From assembly GCF_004359215.1 (NCBI RefSeq), contig NC_090619.1:5541493-5605492 (forward strand): a stretch of 64,000 nucleotides of DNA, in the 5' to 3' direction. Shown here piece after piece: positions 44,488 to 55,676 of the stretch. Under the pieces are notes generated by a model. The model was not told the origin of the DNA. It worked only from the letters and a program-made list of their open reading frames with translations, and did no database searches. This DNA comes from Bremia lactucae. Taxonomy: Eukaryota; Oomycota; Peronosporomycetes; Peronosporales; Peronosporaceae. Numbering within the stretch: the first letter of the stretch is position 1; each line of letters begins with the position of its first letter. A program made the translations under genes and the position numbers.

Positions 44488-44501
44488 CAACGCCCTACTG
44501 A
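44461..44501 (+). promoter_or_regulatory. Frameshift signal copy (heptamer and stem-loop)
   Basis: AAAAAAT at 44461-44467, an 8-nt spacer, and stem-loop TCAGTAGGGGCG..CGCCCTACTGA at 44476-44501. Identical in arrangement to 230-270. Confidence 0.7.
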
Positions 44502-44519
44502 TCCAACAACCTCAAGAGA

Positions 44520-45143
44520 ATTCGCAAATCTCTTGACTAAAGTTGCTCCAGACACACAATCATTATGTGTCTTTGCACCTGGTGATGAGGTATCCTTCAT
44601 CACCTTGAAGTTAATAGTGACAATGATTTGTCACTCAGAGCCCTAGTGGACTGCGGAGCGTCGAATAATTTTATTCGTCGCCAGTCACTAGAGGGTCGTA
44701 GGCTCAAATATGTTGAGCGCGACATCCCTCCAACGAGGATGACAGTGCGTCTAGCGACAGGCGCATCGATAACAGTAATGAAACGCGTAGTGAAATTTCA
44801 CTACACGTTAAGAGATTTACAGTATGATGATGATTTCATCGTACTGGATTTGGATGACAAATTTGATGTCATCCTAGGTTTACCTTGGCTCAGAAAATAC
44901 GAGCCAAGGATCAGCTGGCAGCATCGATCCGTAAAGATGCCTGCCACTTGTTCATCAGATGGCCATCTGATGAACGTCTTGGAGCGTCCACAAGCGTGTG
45001 GATGTACTACGAGTGAGTGCGATGGCCTCACTTGTGGTACGGTCGTTAGCATGACTGCACAAGACCTCAGTGTGACGACCCATCACACCGTGGAGTACGA
45101 TTTCGACGGCTGTGCACAAGCACAGGCAGCGTACTTTGTTTGA
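44520..45143 (+). pseudogene. Family A protease
   Basis: The pol leader is open from the slip site until a one-base deletion in GTGACAATGATTTGTCAC (about 44620; other copies have CAAATG). From 44628 the frame is open to 45143: LRALVDCGASNNFIRRQSLE, LATGASITVMKRVVKFHYTL, DKFDVILGLPWLRKYEPRIS and CSSDGHLMNVLERPQAC. The folded protease part is intact, but the deletion cuts it off from gag. Confidence 0.85.
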
Positions 45144-48100
45144 AGGTCCACCATTGTGAAGTGGAGAATGTTACCGACGCCTTTGCAAAAGCACAGGCAG
45201 CGTCTAAATTCGATCATTTTAAATTAAGACGGGTTGGTTCGGAACAAGGCTGCTTACTACGACACAACATCCAAGAAAATTTGAAACACCTGTCTATAAA
45301 AGACATTGCAAAAGTCTTAGATCGACTGTAGAGCCGGTCGTAAAGGATCTCGCTTTGATTGCGCAACCACAGCTTGAGGTAGTTGGAGGATGCTTCCAAA
45401 AAAAGGATATAAGTCCCATAAAATTTGAGGGAATAAGTCTCCAAGAACCTGTTGGAATAAATTTCCAGGAACCTTTGAAAAAAGGTCCAAGAAGAGACTT
45501 AGACATTATATGTCTTAGTAAACGTCGGAACAAGTGTAAGCGCTTACACACTTGATCTGGTAGCATTTCGAGGTTTATTTCGGAGATAATTCAATTGCCA
45601 ACGCTATTGTTGGAACAGTTCTTGCGTGGTATGCGTAGCGGTCAAGTCAAGCAGATCTGTACTTGTCATAGATAATAAGTACGCGGCTAATGTTCGATCG
45701 GTAATCGTATTTTCTGCGAAAGAACGTTCCCAGCCGCTCCTCGATGGATGGAAATATTTTATGTTCGAAAATGACTCGAATTTATAAAATTATTTGATCG
45801 AATTTAATGATGTGTTTCCTGATTGGGTACCGTGCGAGTCGCCTAAAAATAAAGGCACTCAGCACAAGATCGACCCGATACCAGGTTCAAATACTGTGTC
45901 ATGACGCAGTGGCTACTGCCTCGTAAACAAGTATTAGCGAATGACAAGTTCTTTGCCGTTCGATTAGCATCGGGCCATGTGAGGGGGCCAGCCTCCTTTC
46001 ATACCTTCTGTGTGCGTAGAGCAACAGGAAGGTGGCGAATTGTGCATGTGTTCAATAAATTTAGCGCTGCATCAATACCAGCTCAAACGCCGATGCAACG
46101 AGCAAGTTTTGACAAGGGGTAAGTTTGAGTCAGTCTCAATGACGGAAGTATTGACGGAATATTAAAGATTACCATGTTATCGTCAATGAATCTGATGGAT
46201 GGAATCTTTTAGATCTGAGTGCGTGAACCGGATATTCCGTTCCCAGCAGCAAGTGCCCCAAACGAAATAATATGGGGTGGCTTATAATGCAATGACCTCC
46301 CACATTCGAAAGATCTGTAACCATCTGTTGATATTGGTCTGGGATCTCGCGCCGGGTTATTTTGATGATATTCTTCGTTCATAGTCAAGCGATGAACGAA
46401 AAGTCAGACATTGGAGTACATCGTACCCACGTCCGCAAGGATCTTTCACTTATGAGTAAGCATAGGTTGTATATAAATCTCAAGAAATGTATATTCGCTG
46501 CAAGCGAAATACCACTTCGTGGGTGCATCTCGCTGCAAGCGGACTACCACTTTGTGGGTGCATCGTTTGTAGACACGGTGTACGCACTGATCCGGAAAGG
46601 ATCAAGGCGATCATCGACTGACCTGCGCCGGTCGATGTGACGGGACTTCGAAAGTTTCTCGACTTAGTGGCGTACTTTTCATAAGTACTCACGCAATTAA
46701 TACGAAGTGACAGTTCATGTTTCTTCTTTGTTGAAGAAAAACGTGAAGTGGTCATGGAGCGCTAATTGTTAACCATCCTCTGAGGATATCGAGCAAAGTT
46801 GATGAAAGCCTTAATCTTGGCAATTGCAGACCAAGACAGACCATTTCATGTGGTATTTGACGCCAGCGATTTTGCAGTCGGCTGTGCGTTTGTGTAATAT
46901 GACACAGGCGGCCCAGAGCGCGTCGTCTGCTATCAATCTCGTCAGCTTCAACCGGCTGAACATAGTAATCCAGTGCAATAGAAGTAATTTCTTGCCGAGG
47001 TGTTGAACTGGTTAAGTTTAGGGTCTATATCTTGTGAAATCGACCGTTTATGTATTATACGGATCATGCGTCTTTACGCAGGCCGTAAGCAGTCCACACC
47101 TCTCGCAAAGAATGGCGAAATATTTGTTTTACTTCACGGAGTATAAATTCTCCGTTAAATATAAACCAGGAGGACTTGATGTCGTCGCTGATGTTCTTTT
47201 GCGCCGCCTAATTTTGCGCCGGCTACAAAACAACAAAGAGGATAAGCCCACGTTGCAGCAATACGTATTTCGTCTTCAATACTACTTGACAACGTAAGAA
47301 GATCCTATCAAGTAGTTTTGCTCTTAAAGGTCTTATGAATCACCTCAAAAATCTTATAAGAGATTTTTATAAGGTTCGTCAATATCGAATCAATTTTCAA
47401 CAGATAGATAGATAGATACACAACACGCAATAGCTTAGGTATTCAACAGCCATTGCTGGCGACAGCTTTCGTGTCCTCATCCCCACCCATAATGATCTGG
47501 CGGTTATGCATCAAGTATGAGTACCAATAACTGGGTATCGTGGACGTGAGAAGACTTATGTCACGGTAAGTCCCGATTTCTTCTGGCCTCGTCAGTATGA
47601 ATTAGTACGCAAGTACATGTGGGCTTGCAAAGTATTTCAACGGGTGAAGCGTAGCCCTTTATCTCATGCTCCGTTATTACCTCTGCCTTTTCGGCAGAGT
47701 GTCGGCAGTCCGTATCAATGAGCTTCGTCTTCGGATTTCCAAAAGACGCCCACAAGAATACTGGTATTATTCTTTGTGTTTGTGTATCGGTTCAGGATGG
47801 TACATCTTGTTGCAGTCACAAAGTCGATCACAGCCTTCGCTGTGATCGTATCGGTTTTAACACAATATTTCGACATTTCGCATGAAGATATCCGGTTCGC
47901 GGCGGAGTTTTGGCAATCTGTGTTCGCATTACTTAGGACATACTTGGAAATGTCACCTTCTGATCACCCTAAACAAAGTTGTCAGACAGAACGGGCAAAC
48001 CGAATTTTCAAAGAAATACTTCGCGGATACGTCTACTCGTTTACTAGTAAGAGTAATTTCATGCCAATGACACAATATGCCATCAACATTTCGGTACATG

Positions 48101-48770
48101 CATCAACAAAGCATACACCTTTTTAACGGATAGCGTAAGCTTATCACAAACTCCAACCTTCTTTGAGAGTGACTATTTTTTGGGGGGGGCACTCGCTCGA
48201 GCAAAGACCAATTTAGCTCTTGCTCATCACGCGTTCACTCAAAAGTCAATGCAAAGTATACCGATATTGATTTATTCAACACGAAGAAGATAAACTCAGT
48301 AAAAGCGATTAGTCTATTTGCTGACTTTGATATGATATACTCAGCATTGACAACAAAATTACTAGTGAGAGCAATGATGCTCTCACTAAAGTGGAGAATG
48401 TTAACTCCGCAGTTCGCACTAAGCGCGCTAAAAACAAAGCCGACTCAGCAGGAGAATTCTGCTGGCTCGGGAAGCAGTGGTCCGTTTCGTACAGGATTCC
48501 ATCGCTGATGTGGTGAACGACAGAAATGGAACACTGATAACAATCGAAGCACAAACGTTCTGATATTTAAAGTTAATGATGTAGTCCTTCTGTCTACGGT
48601 AAATCCAGCATAACATGTAGTAGCGAATGTGGACAATCGTAAAATTCTGCTTAGGTATATCAGCCTGTTTCGTCTACTGCACCGCCAAGGCAATCGGTAC
48701 ACGATCGAGCTACCTCATACGATAAATATACATCCTACGTTTTACGTCGAACGTGTTCGCCCGTACTAAC
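45144..48770 (+). pseudogene. Decayed B-type pol: RT, RNase H, integrase
   Basis: A spacer with FEGISLQEPVGINFQEPL repeats runs 45380-45480. RT N-terminus is near 45900 (QWLLPRKQVLANDKFFAVRL, RIVHVFNKFSAASIPAQTP), palm Y-F-D-D near 46356 and IYLKKCIFAASEIP-like near 46480. RNase H blocks follow at 46830 (VVFDASDFAVGCAFV) and 47110. The integrase is at 47560-48130 (MVHLVAVTKSITAFA, ISVHASTKHTPF) and its C-terminal domain runs to about 48770. Many stops and frameshifts. From the spacer on it matches B elements, not A. Confidence 0.8.
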
Positions 48771-49192
48771 ACCACGAGATCTCAACTGGCTCCAAATCAC
48801 CCCTGAAAGGTCTATGGCGTCTGGCAAAGCCTGTGTAGGTCTCGCACTAAGGCATGAATGTTTCGGCAAAGAGTCTAGTTCTCACAAATTAGACGATCAA
48901 CTGCATCCTTTAATGATGCGATCTTTCGACGAGCTGTCACCAGCTCGTTTTGAAGGGAATTGTGCGCCCGTTCGTTCGACAGCTGATTAATCGCAACATG
49001 CGCACGGTTTTTGCAAGTGTTAGCGGCAATTTTTTCGAAGATCGGCGCTATGTCTCGACGACGGAATCGTTAATGATTAACGTCTATTCGCAAGTTTCGG
49101 AGGTCGCAACCTATATTATTATGATGACTCGGGTTCGACGAATGAGGAAACCCGATTTTCCTCGTCTCCACATCCATTCACGGGCTCGAACA

Positions 49193-49330
49193 GAGAAGTG
49201 TTTCCTAGTTGAACAATTTTTGAGAAGCGTTTCCTAGTTGAATAATTTTTGAACTACCGCGAGGCGAAGGGTGTCCGAACGAGTTATCTTGTTCGCTGGC
49301 GTTTAACCCTCGCATGATAGCTATGGACCT
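49193..49330 (+). pseudogene. Chromodomain of a B element with 29-bp tandem duplication
   Basis: Reads REAKGVRTSYLVRWR near 49260-49304, preceded by CFLVEQFL twice. The unit GAGAAGTGTTTCCTAGTTGA... is repeated at 49193-49221 and 49222-49250 (29 bp, three differences), which breaks the frame. Confidence 0.75.
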
Positions 49331-49599
49331 CGAACTAACGGTGGATGTTTCGGGTCTTGTTCAACAGTCCGTTCTCTTCCTTAGAAAGTTCATTGGAAAA
49401 CGAGTGCTTCACGCGCTTGTAAAAAGGATTGCAAGTTTTTAATTCCTTCACGAAGGGATGCACGTCCTCCAATAAGCGTCTTGGAGAGAGTACGCTTTTT
49501 AAGAAGCATGACTACGCCTTAAAGCAGCAGGGACATGAGTCCCCCAACGAAAGTCAAGATAAGACTCGCTCTCTAGACATACGGTGCAGCTTATGGCGT

Positions 49600-50340
49600 T
49601 CACCGACTACAGTCCGTTTCATAAACCGGTCACGAAAACTAACCAGGCATTACGGCCTGTTCTTTGCACATTCTGAGTGAGTGTTTTCCAAGCTTGAATC
49701 CTAGGAGTGACATCCTTTGCTCGCTTGCAGGTATCCCGTCAATGCCGGAAAAAGTCATCGATGAAGAATTTGGTATTGTTTTCACAAGGCTCATGAAGCC
49801 TGGATGAGTCAAACAATAAAATTTGTATCGTTCGTTGGTCATAACAGACCAGCAAATTAAGTTACCCGTAGACGACAGCCAGGGTTTCTTTCCGGAAGCG
49901 AACCTCTCCCGTTGGTTAATGATTACATTTTTTTACTAACAAAACGCTCAAGGTGGTATTTAATATTACTTTGTTTGTGGAGATGCACGCTAGCACCATC
50001 AGAAGTAGTGTTTTGAAAGTGACCTTAACGATCACTTCGTGCCTGGTGATGCATTTAAGCATCACCAAATAGATATGATGAGTTAAACAACGTCGCCGCT
50101 GACTACAAAACCCTTAGGTTTAATGGACGCGGCCCCGGTTGATCTGGAGGCCTCAATAGTTGCCACGGAGTCGGGCGATGACGCCGACTCGGCCCAGTCA
50201 CCTACAATGGGAGTAACAGGTAAAAAAAAATCCACAGTAGACGCATTAGCATCGCTAATATCTGCACTGAGCCGTACTGCTGCCAGCTTTGCGGACTCTC
50301 AGGCGACGCGCACGGGTTTCAAACTGTGAAATTCTGATAT
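49600..50340 (-). pseudogene. Antisense ORF of a B element, homologue of the A antisense protein
   Basis: Minus strand, inside a plus-strand element, between chromodomain (49193-49330) and LTR (50479). From the LTR side, frames give VRVA (stop) ESAKLAAVRLS, GDWAESASSPDSVATIEASR, then GKKPWLSSTGN near 49880. After a frame change comes KFFIDDFFRH..KRAKDVTP then IQAWKTLTQNVQRTGRNAW near 49640. The last blocks line up with KKPW, FYLDAFFKHR and QAWGAFIRNVKDIGREAW of the A copy. The plus strand at 50123-50329 is also open (ESGDDADSAQ..), so strand choice rests on the cross-family alignment. Confidence 0.5.
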
Positions 50341-50478
50341 TTACCGGTGTTCCTTCTATGCTCAATTAAAAGTTGGCATTAAAATAAAATTAACAAGTGC
50401 TAATTTACAGAAAGAGAGATAGTAGTACTCTCAGCCACTTTACATCAGTCACTAGAGTGACTTTTGTTTAAAGTAAGG

Positions 50479-50986
50479 TGAGGTAACGGGGTGTTTAGTT
50501 ACATAAATATTATATCCTAAAAGGATTTTTATTAATGTTATTTCGTATAAGAGGAAAAAAATAAAGAAGCACAAACTTAATACATTTTATTAATTTTGAC
50601 TTAATAGTTCCAAAACTACCAAATTTAGCAATATTGACGCAATAAGACATAAGCTGTATTGATTGGTTGATTTAAGTTGGATTAACGCGCCAATCGTTAC
50701 CATACACGACTGGCGTCGCTCAAGGAGGCGCATTGCATAGTAATTCTGAATATATTAAAGCCGGTAGGTAAAGATCGTTATAAAAAACTTGATATATCAA
50801 TACAGCTTTACAATTTACCTATTCTGAAGCCTTAGAATTTACCTTTAGTAGCTAAGACTTTGTAGCTACTTAGAAACTTCATCTGCACGTCGTGTGCGTG
50901 AAGTAGGCGAGGCACCCCACCTTCACTGTAATCAGTGTAGGTTGACTTATACTCTTATCAGTACTAGCAAAAGGTGCCCCGTTACA
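50479..50986 (+). repeat. LTR family B (3' LTR)
   Basis: Begins TGAGGTAACGGGGTG and ends AGGTGCCCCGTTACA. Contains the paired CACGTCGTGTGCGTG hairpin and TAGCTAAGAC...GTAGCTAC. Same termini as A but unrelated in the middle. Confidence 0.8.
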
Positions 50987-51209
50987 TAAAGCCACCATAC
51001 TTTTTGCCGTCATAGGCATCCGTCGTAATACTTGCGTTGTTTCACCCAAAAATAGAAATTGCGACTCGGCTAATTGGTTGGTTGTCAATGGCCATAAGAT
51101 TTTTTTCCGGAATTCGGTTTGCGCACAGGCGTTTTCAAGACCACAACTTCTATGCATACAGCTTTGAACATAATTTGAATAATAAAGGCAGAAGTTATTT
51201 AAATTCTAT
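50987..51209. other. Short unassigned stretch between opposed B elements
   Basis: Nothing recognised apart from a run of T near 51100. It separates the 3' LTR of the plus-strand element from the truncated minus-strand pol. Confidence 0.4.
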
Positions 51210-53330
51210 GGAGCACCTAGTGAATTATTGGTGCATCGCGGTACTCATTCATGATGAGTAAACGCAAATTGTTAGGAATGAGGTGACGACACGAGGTGTC
51301 TCGCCAGCAATGGCTGTGTAATACGGTTAAACATTGCGTGTTGTGTATCGATTCGTTGAGGATCAACACAATTCCGACAATCCTTTCAAGTATTGTTTTG
51401 ATCGATTTTTTAAGGTTATTCATCAGCCCAACTAGTGCTTTTGTCTTCTTGATAGACTCTTCTAACGACAAGAAACGTTGACAAAGGAACACTTGTTGTT
51501 GCAATAGTGGACTCATGCTCAATGTTGATAGTTGCAACAGTGGGCTCATCCTCACTGCTGTTTTGCTTAGCCGGCTCAAGATCGGGCCGGCGCTAATCGG
51601 CATTAGCGATGACATTAATTCGTCCTGATTTATATACTAAGGATAGGTTGTACTCCGCGAAGAAATACAACCATCTTGCCATTCTTTGCGAGAGTACTTA
51701 AGGGGATAGTCAATTACTAAATTAAAGTAATTGGACCCACTACTCGGGTGTGGTTCACATCTGTGACCAATGTACACTGTTCACGGCCGTGCGTAAAGAC
51801 GCATGGTCCTTATAATGAATGAGCGGTCAGGATCAGTGCGTCCACCGTGGCTACACACGATGCACCCAAGAAGTGGTATTTCGATTGCAGCGAATATGCA
51901 CTTCTTAAGATTTACGTACAACTCATGCTTACGCATAAGTGTAAGAACCTTTTGGACGTGTATACGATATACTTCAACGTCCGACTTCCCGTTCAAGCCT
52001 CTGCTATGAACGAAGACGTACTTAAAATAGCTCGGCGCAAAATCCCGCAATTTCTTAACAGATTCGTATCACATCTGTTGAATGTCGCAGGGGTATTACT
52101 AAGCCCCTGTGGCATTACTAAGCCCCTGTGGCATAACTAGCCACTTCCGTAGCATTCCGCTTGGGATGCCTACTGCTGTGAACGGGATATCGTGTTCACG
52201 CATAAGGATCTGATAAAAATCCATCCATCAGATCCATTGACAAAGAAACAGTACTCTTTCATATACCATTAATGATTACGCCTTTTTATGGTATTAGCGT
52301 TTGAGCCGGTTCCGTTACAGCGTTCAATTTATTGAACACATGCATTTCCTCTACCCTTCTGTTGCGGCACGCACACGGAAGGTCGGAGATATGTGAGAGC
52401 TTAACTCTCTCACATGACCCGCTGCTAATCGATTGGCAAAGATGTTGTCGATCGCTAATTTTTGTTCACGGGGCAATGGGGACTGCTTCATGACACAGTA
52501 TTTGTAACCAGACATCAGGTCGATTTCATGCCGAGTGCCATTAATTTTAGGCAACTCGCACGGTTGGATTCAAAGAATACATCCAATTATTCGATCAATT
52601 TCTAAAGACTCCCCGTTTTGGGACGTAAAACGCTCCAATAGAGTCTTCTCATCGAGGACCCTTTCGTCCTTCGATGAGCTGCTGAGAACCCGTTCGCTCT
52701 CAGGAAATACTACTGCCGACCAAATATCGGCCACATAGCTATATTTGCGAACACACTAATATTAATATCACTACTAGCATTCTGATGTTAATATTTCGTG
52801 TCTAACTTCTCATGTTGTCATCTCTGACAAGTACGCAGATCTGCTTGACTTTGCCACTCGCAGATCACGCAAGAATTGTTTCAGTTTCAGCGTTGACAAT
52901 TGAGTTATCTCCGAAGTTAACTTCGGAAGCGCTATCAGACCAAGTGAATAAGCGCCTACACTTGATCGTTTACTAAAAAAATTATGTATCAGTTTCCTAT
53001 TTGGAACTAATTTCCAAAAATATCTGGGAACATTTGACCACAGATTTCTGGGACGTATTCCCGCAGATCCATGGGAAGTTATTCCCCAAAGTTTTTTCGG
53101 AGAGTATCCTCCCCCGACTACTTTTAGCTGTTATTGCGCATTCACAGCGAGATCCTTTACGATCCCTACATTCGATCTAGGACTTTCGCACTGCCTCTTG
53201 TAGACAGGCGTTTCATTTTTTTTTGGATGTTGCTTTCTAAGCAAGCATTCTTGTTTCGTACCACTCAACGCATTCGAGAGGTCGAACAATTACTGTGTTT
53301 GTTCATCAATTGGATAAACTCACAATACAA
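51210..53330 (-). pseudogene. Family B pol, truncated, minus strand
   Basis: From the right: spacer sequence at 53300-52850; RT start near 52540 (PKINGTRHEIDLMSGYKYCV, PLPREQKLAIDNIFANRL); palm near 52050 reading SYFKYVFVHSR in place of YFDDIFVHSR; NLKKCIFAAIEIPLLGCIV. Then RNase H pieces (TDHAS, SQRMAR) split by an 80-bp E LTR piece, and the RH-integrase linker at 51600-51220. Integrase is missing. The YFDD motif is lost. Confidence 0.75.
51690..51772 (+). repeat. LTR family E fragment inside RNase H
   Basis: TACTTAAGGGGATAGTCAAT to CATCTGTGACCAATGTAC matches 19042-19122. It splits the codons of the HASLRTAV and LSQRMAR blocks. GTAC is present at both borders. Confidence 0.6.
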
Positions 53331-53339
53331 CTGACTAGG

Positions 53340-54085
53340 TATCATGTGTGCTGGATAAGCATATAGGTCCCGTTTGCCCTGCTTTAAATTTAGGAGCTCA
53401 ACTCGAGCCCTGAATTCGGCACGTGGTGGCTCAAATGTTTGCCTGAGCCGGGTCTTAAAGACATCATACGACCCAAAATCTAATGGGTCGTGAAGCTTAA
53501 GCCCTAAGGCCCAAGATTGGCACGTCTGGCTAAGTTAGACATGCCAAATTTTAATTTCGTCGCATCATCATTGATGCGGCAAGCTTCTATGGCGTCGTCT
53601 AATTCGACGAACCATCTCAAATGGAGTCGCCTTCGACTGCCTTAAACTTAGAGATTTCTATCTTTAAGCTTTCAGGTCGACGCGAAGCGTCGGCTCGCTA
53701 ACAGCATGTAAATGCTGCCATCTCAACAACAACAACCAATTTCGACTGTTGAGCACCCTGTTCTTTTAACACCTCCACGTGCTGAGAGCCTTGTTGGTGA
53801 AGCAAGGCTACTTTTATGGGGCCCCGTCGAGTTCGTGTTGACTGAACTCGGCTATGGCCGCTTGTTGTTCATCTGTGTTCAGAGTGAACAGTGTCGCAAA
53901 CGGCTGGCTCGCCTACGACCGAACTCATCCGTTCGATGGCTCTCCATTCAAGGTCACTCAATAAGTAAACATTTCACCCGTTGCGTGATAGCCTTCTTGA
54001 GGGGCTTGAAAGCTCCCTCCTTCATCATCCAACATGTCCAAGTTGGATTGAACGTGCGTGGGCCGTTGAACGGACTTTGAAGTGC
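53340..54085 (-). pseudogene. Family B gag, minus strand
   Basis: Minus-strand frames read KFLSIEIS-like, FVELDDAIEA-like, GLKLHDPLDFGSYDVFKTRL and EFRARVELLNLKQGKRDLYA. A small insertion near 53720 and stops break it. It precedes the LTR at 54093 through the primer-binding site AGTGCTACCA. Confidence 0.7.
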
Positions 54086-54092
54086 TACCAGG

Positions 54093-54593
54093 TGCACTTT
54101 ACTAATACTGTTAGCAGTACTAGACAGCCTACACTGATTACAGTGAAGGTGGGGTGGCTCGGTTACTTCGCGTACACGACGTGCAGAGGAAGATTACAGG
54201 GATAGGTAGTCTTAGCTACCAAAAGTTGGTTCTAAGGCTTCAAAGTAGAGAAAAAGTAAAACTGTATTAATGTAATAAGTTCCTACGTAACGATCTTATT
54301 TATACTACTGACCATATTATATTATTAACAAACTATGTAGGGTGCCTAATTGCGCACCGCACAATCGCGTCTTTTAACGATTGGCGGTTGATTAAACTTA
54401 AATCAACCAATCAATAGAACTAAAGTCTTATTGCGTCAATATTACCAATTTGGTAATATTGGAACTATTAAGTTAAATTATTAATAAAGATAATAATTTT
54501 GTCTTCTTTCTTTATATATTTCCTCTCATCGGAAATAATAATTATGATTCCTCTTAAAAGAAATAATATTTATGTAACGGACACCCCAATACA
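54093..54593 (-). repeat. LTR family B (5' LTR, minus-strand element)
   Basis: The plus strand runs TGCACTTTACTAATACTG to ACACCCCAATACA. Landmarks CGTACACGACGTGCAG and the GGTAGTCTTAGCTACC hairpin match 50479-50986 in reverse. Confidence 0.8.
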
Positions 54594-55676
54594 CTTGAAA
54601 TTGCAGTTGGCAGCTACTTGTACTACGCAAGGACAGCAGGGAGATATTTTCATTTTTTTTTACCGAGAACGGCGTTTTCCCCGAACAGAGCCCCACAAGA
54701 TGCGATATATTCAGCTCTCGACATCCAAGGTAAGATGCAGCGCTAATCGGTTTCAGCTGATCCCTTACTTTGCTCTTCTCTTGTCTTTCACAAACGTGAA
54801 TTCCAATTCCGTCAAATGAATGGAACTCCCATTAATTGGGATAACTGTAACAAGATTGTTTCACAATGTGCTGTCATTACCATCGATCCCAAAATGCTAT
54901 AAGGGTGTGCACGCTGTCCATCGGGTGATGAGAAACGTAAGTAAACTCGCGACAATGGCGATTAACACAAATTTGTAATAAATTCTTTGTTTATATCTAA
55001 CACGAATCGAAACTTCGCAACCTAATTGTCCTGGATGACTTGTTGATTGACCAAGAACATCAGGCTTTTTCAGTATTACATTAGAGGACTATAACAGAGG
55101 TCCACGAAGATACGTAATTCTTGAAACCTACTTCACTTAGATCTTGAGCCGCCTTTCGAGATTTTAACTTGGTCGCAGCGACTGAGATCTCTTTAAGCAA
55201 CAATGTCGAGAAGACAATCAGGACGATGGATTTCATTTACTGCAAGACCAACAAGATCGTAAGGGGAGTTCGTTGTTGATTCGTAAAAAAATCACGTCAC
55301 AAATGTCCAACTTATTGCTTCGTTTTCTGGATGCATCAATTGACGAATACACGTGTTCGATTTGCAATCGACGCATATCCTGGTAGTAGACGCTAAGCAT
55401 TTATTTTGCAGTAAGTGGACAAAATACGATATCTTGACCTTCTACGCTTTCGACGACCTTTGCGAGACCGGATGTTACAGGATCTTCAGAAATTCACCAG
55501 CGAGTCATCGACTACCAATTGCAAGGATAATCGTAGTTCTGTCGACCTTTTTGCACTGATGTGCTTGTGCTTAAGTAAATTACTCCGCGAATCGAAAATA
55601 GAACACTACGGCACTTTTAATTTGTTAGGCATCTATAAGGCCTGATCTCTATACATTGTGCCGCGCAATGAGAAGA
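54594..55676. other. Intergenic region downstream of the FAD gene
   Basis: No convincing gene. Several short frames exist (for example 55353-55559 +) without any recognisable domain. Not LTR-like. Confidence 0.45.

Noticed and set aside
50123..50329. Plus-strand 68-aa frame as a B-element gene
   Set aside because: Both strands are open. The minus-strand reading aligns better with 62309-62552 and fits the antisense pattern, so the plus frame is not called separately.
53300..54085. Independent plus-strand gene at 53712-54080
   Set aside because: It is opposite B gag in an LTR-proximal position, with no conserved motif.
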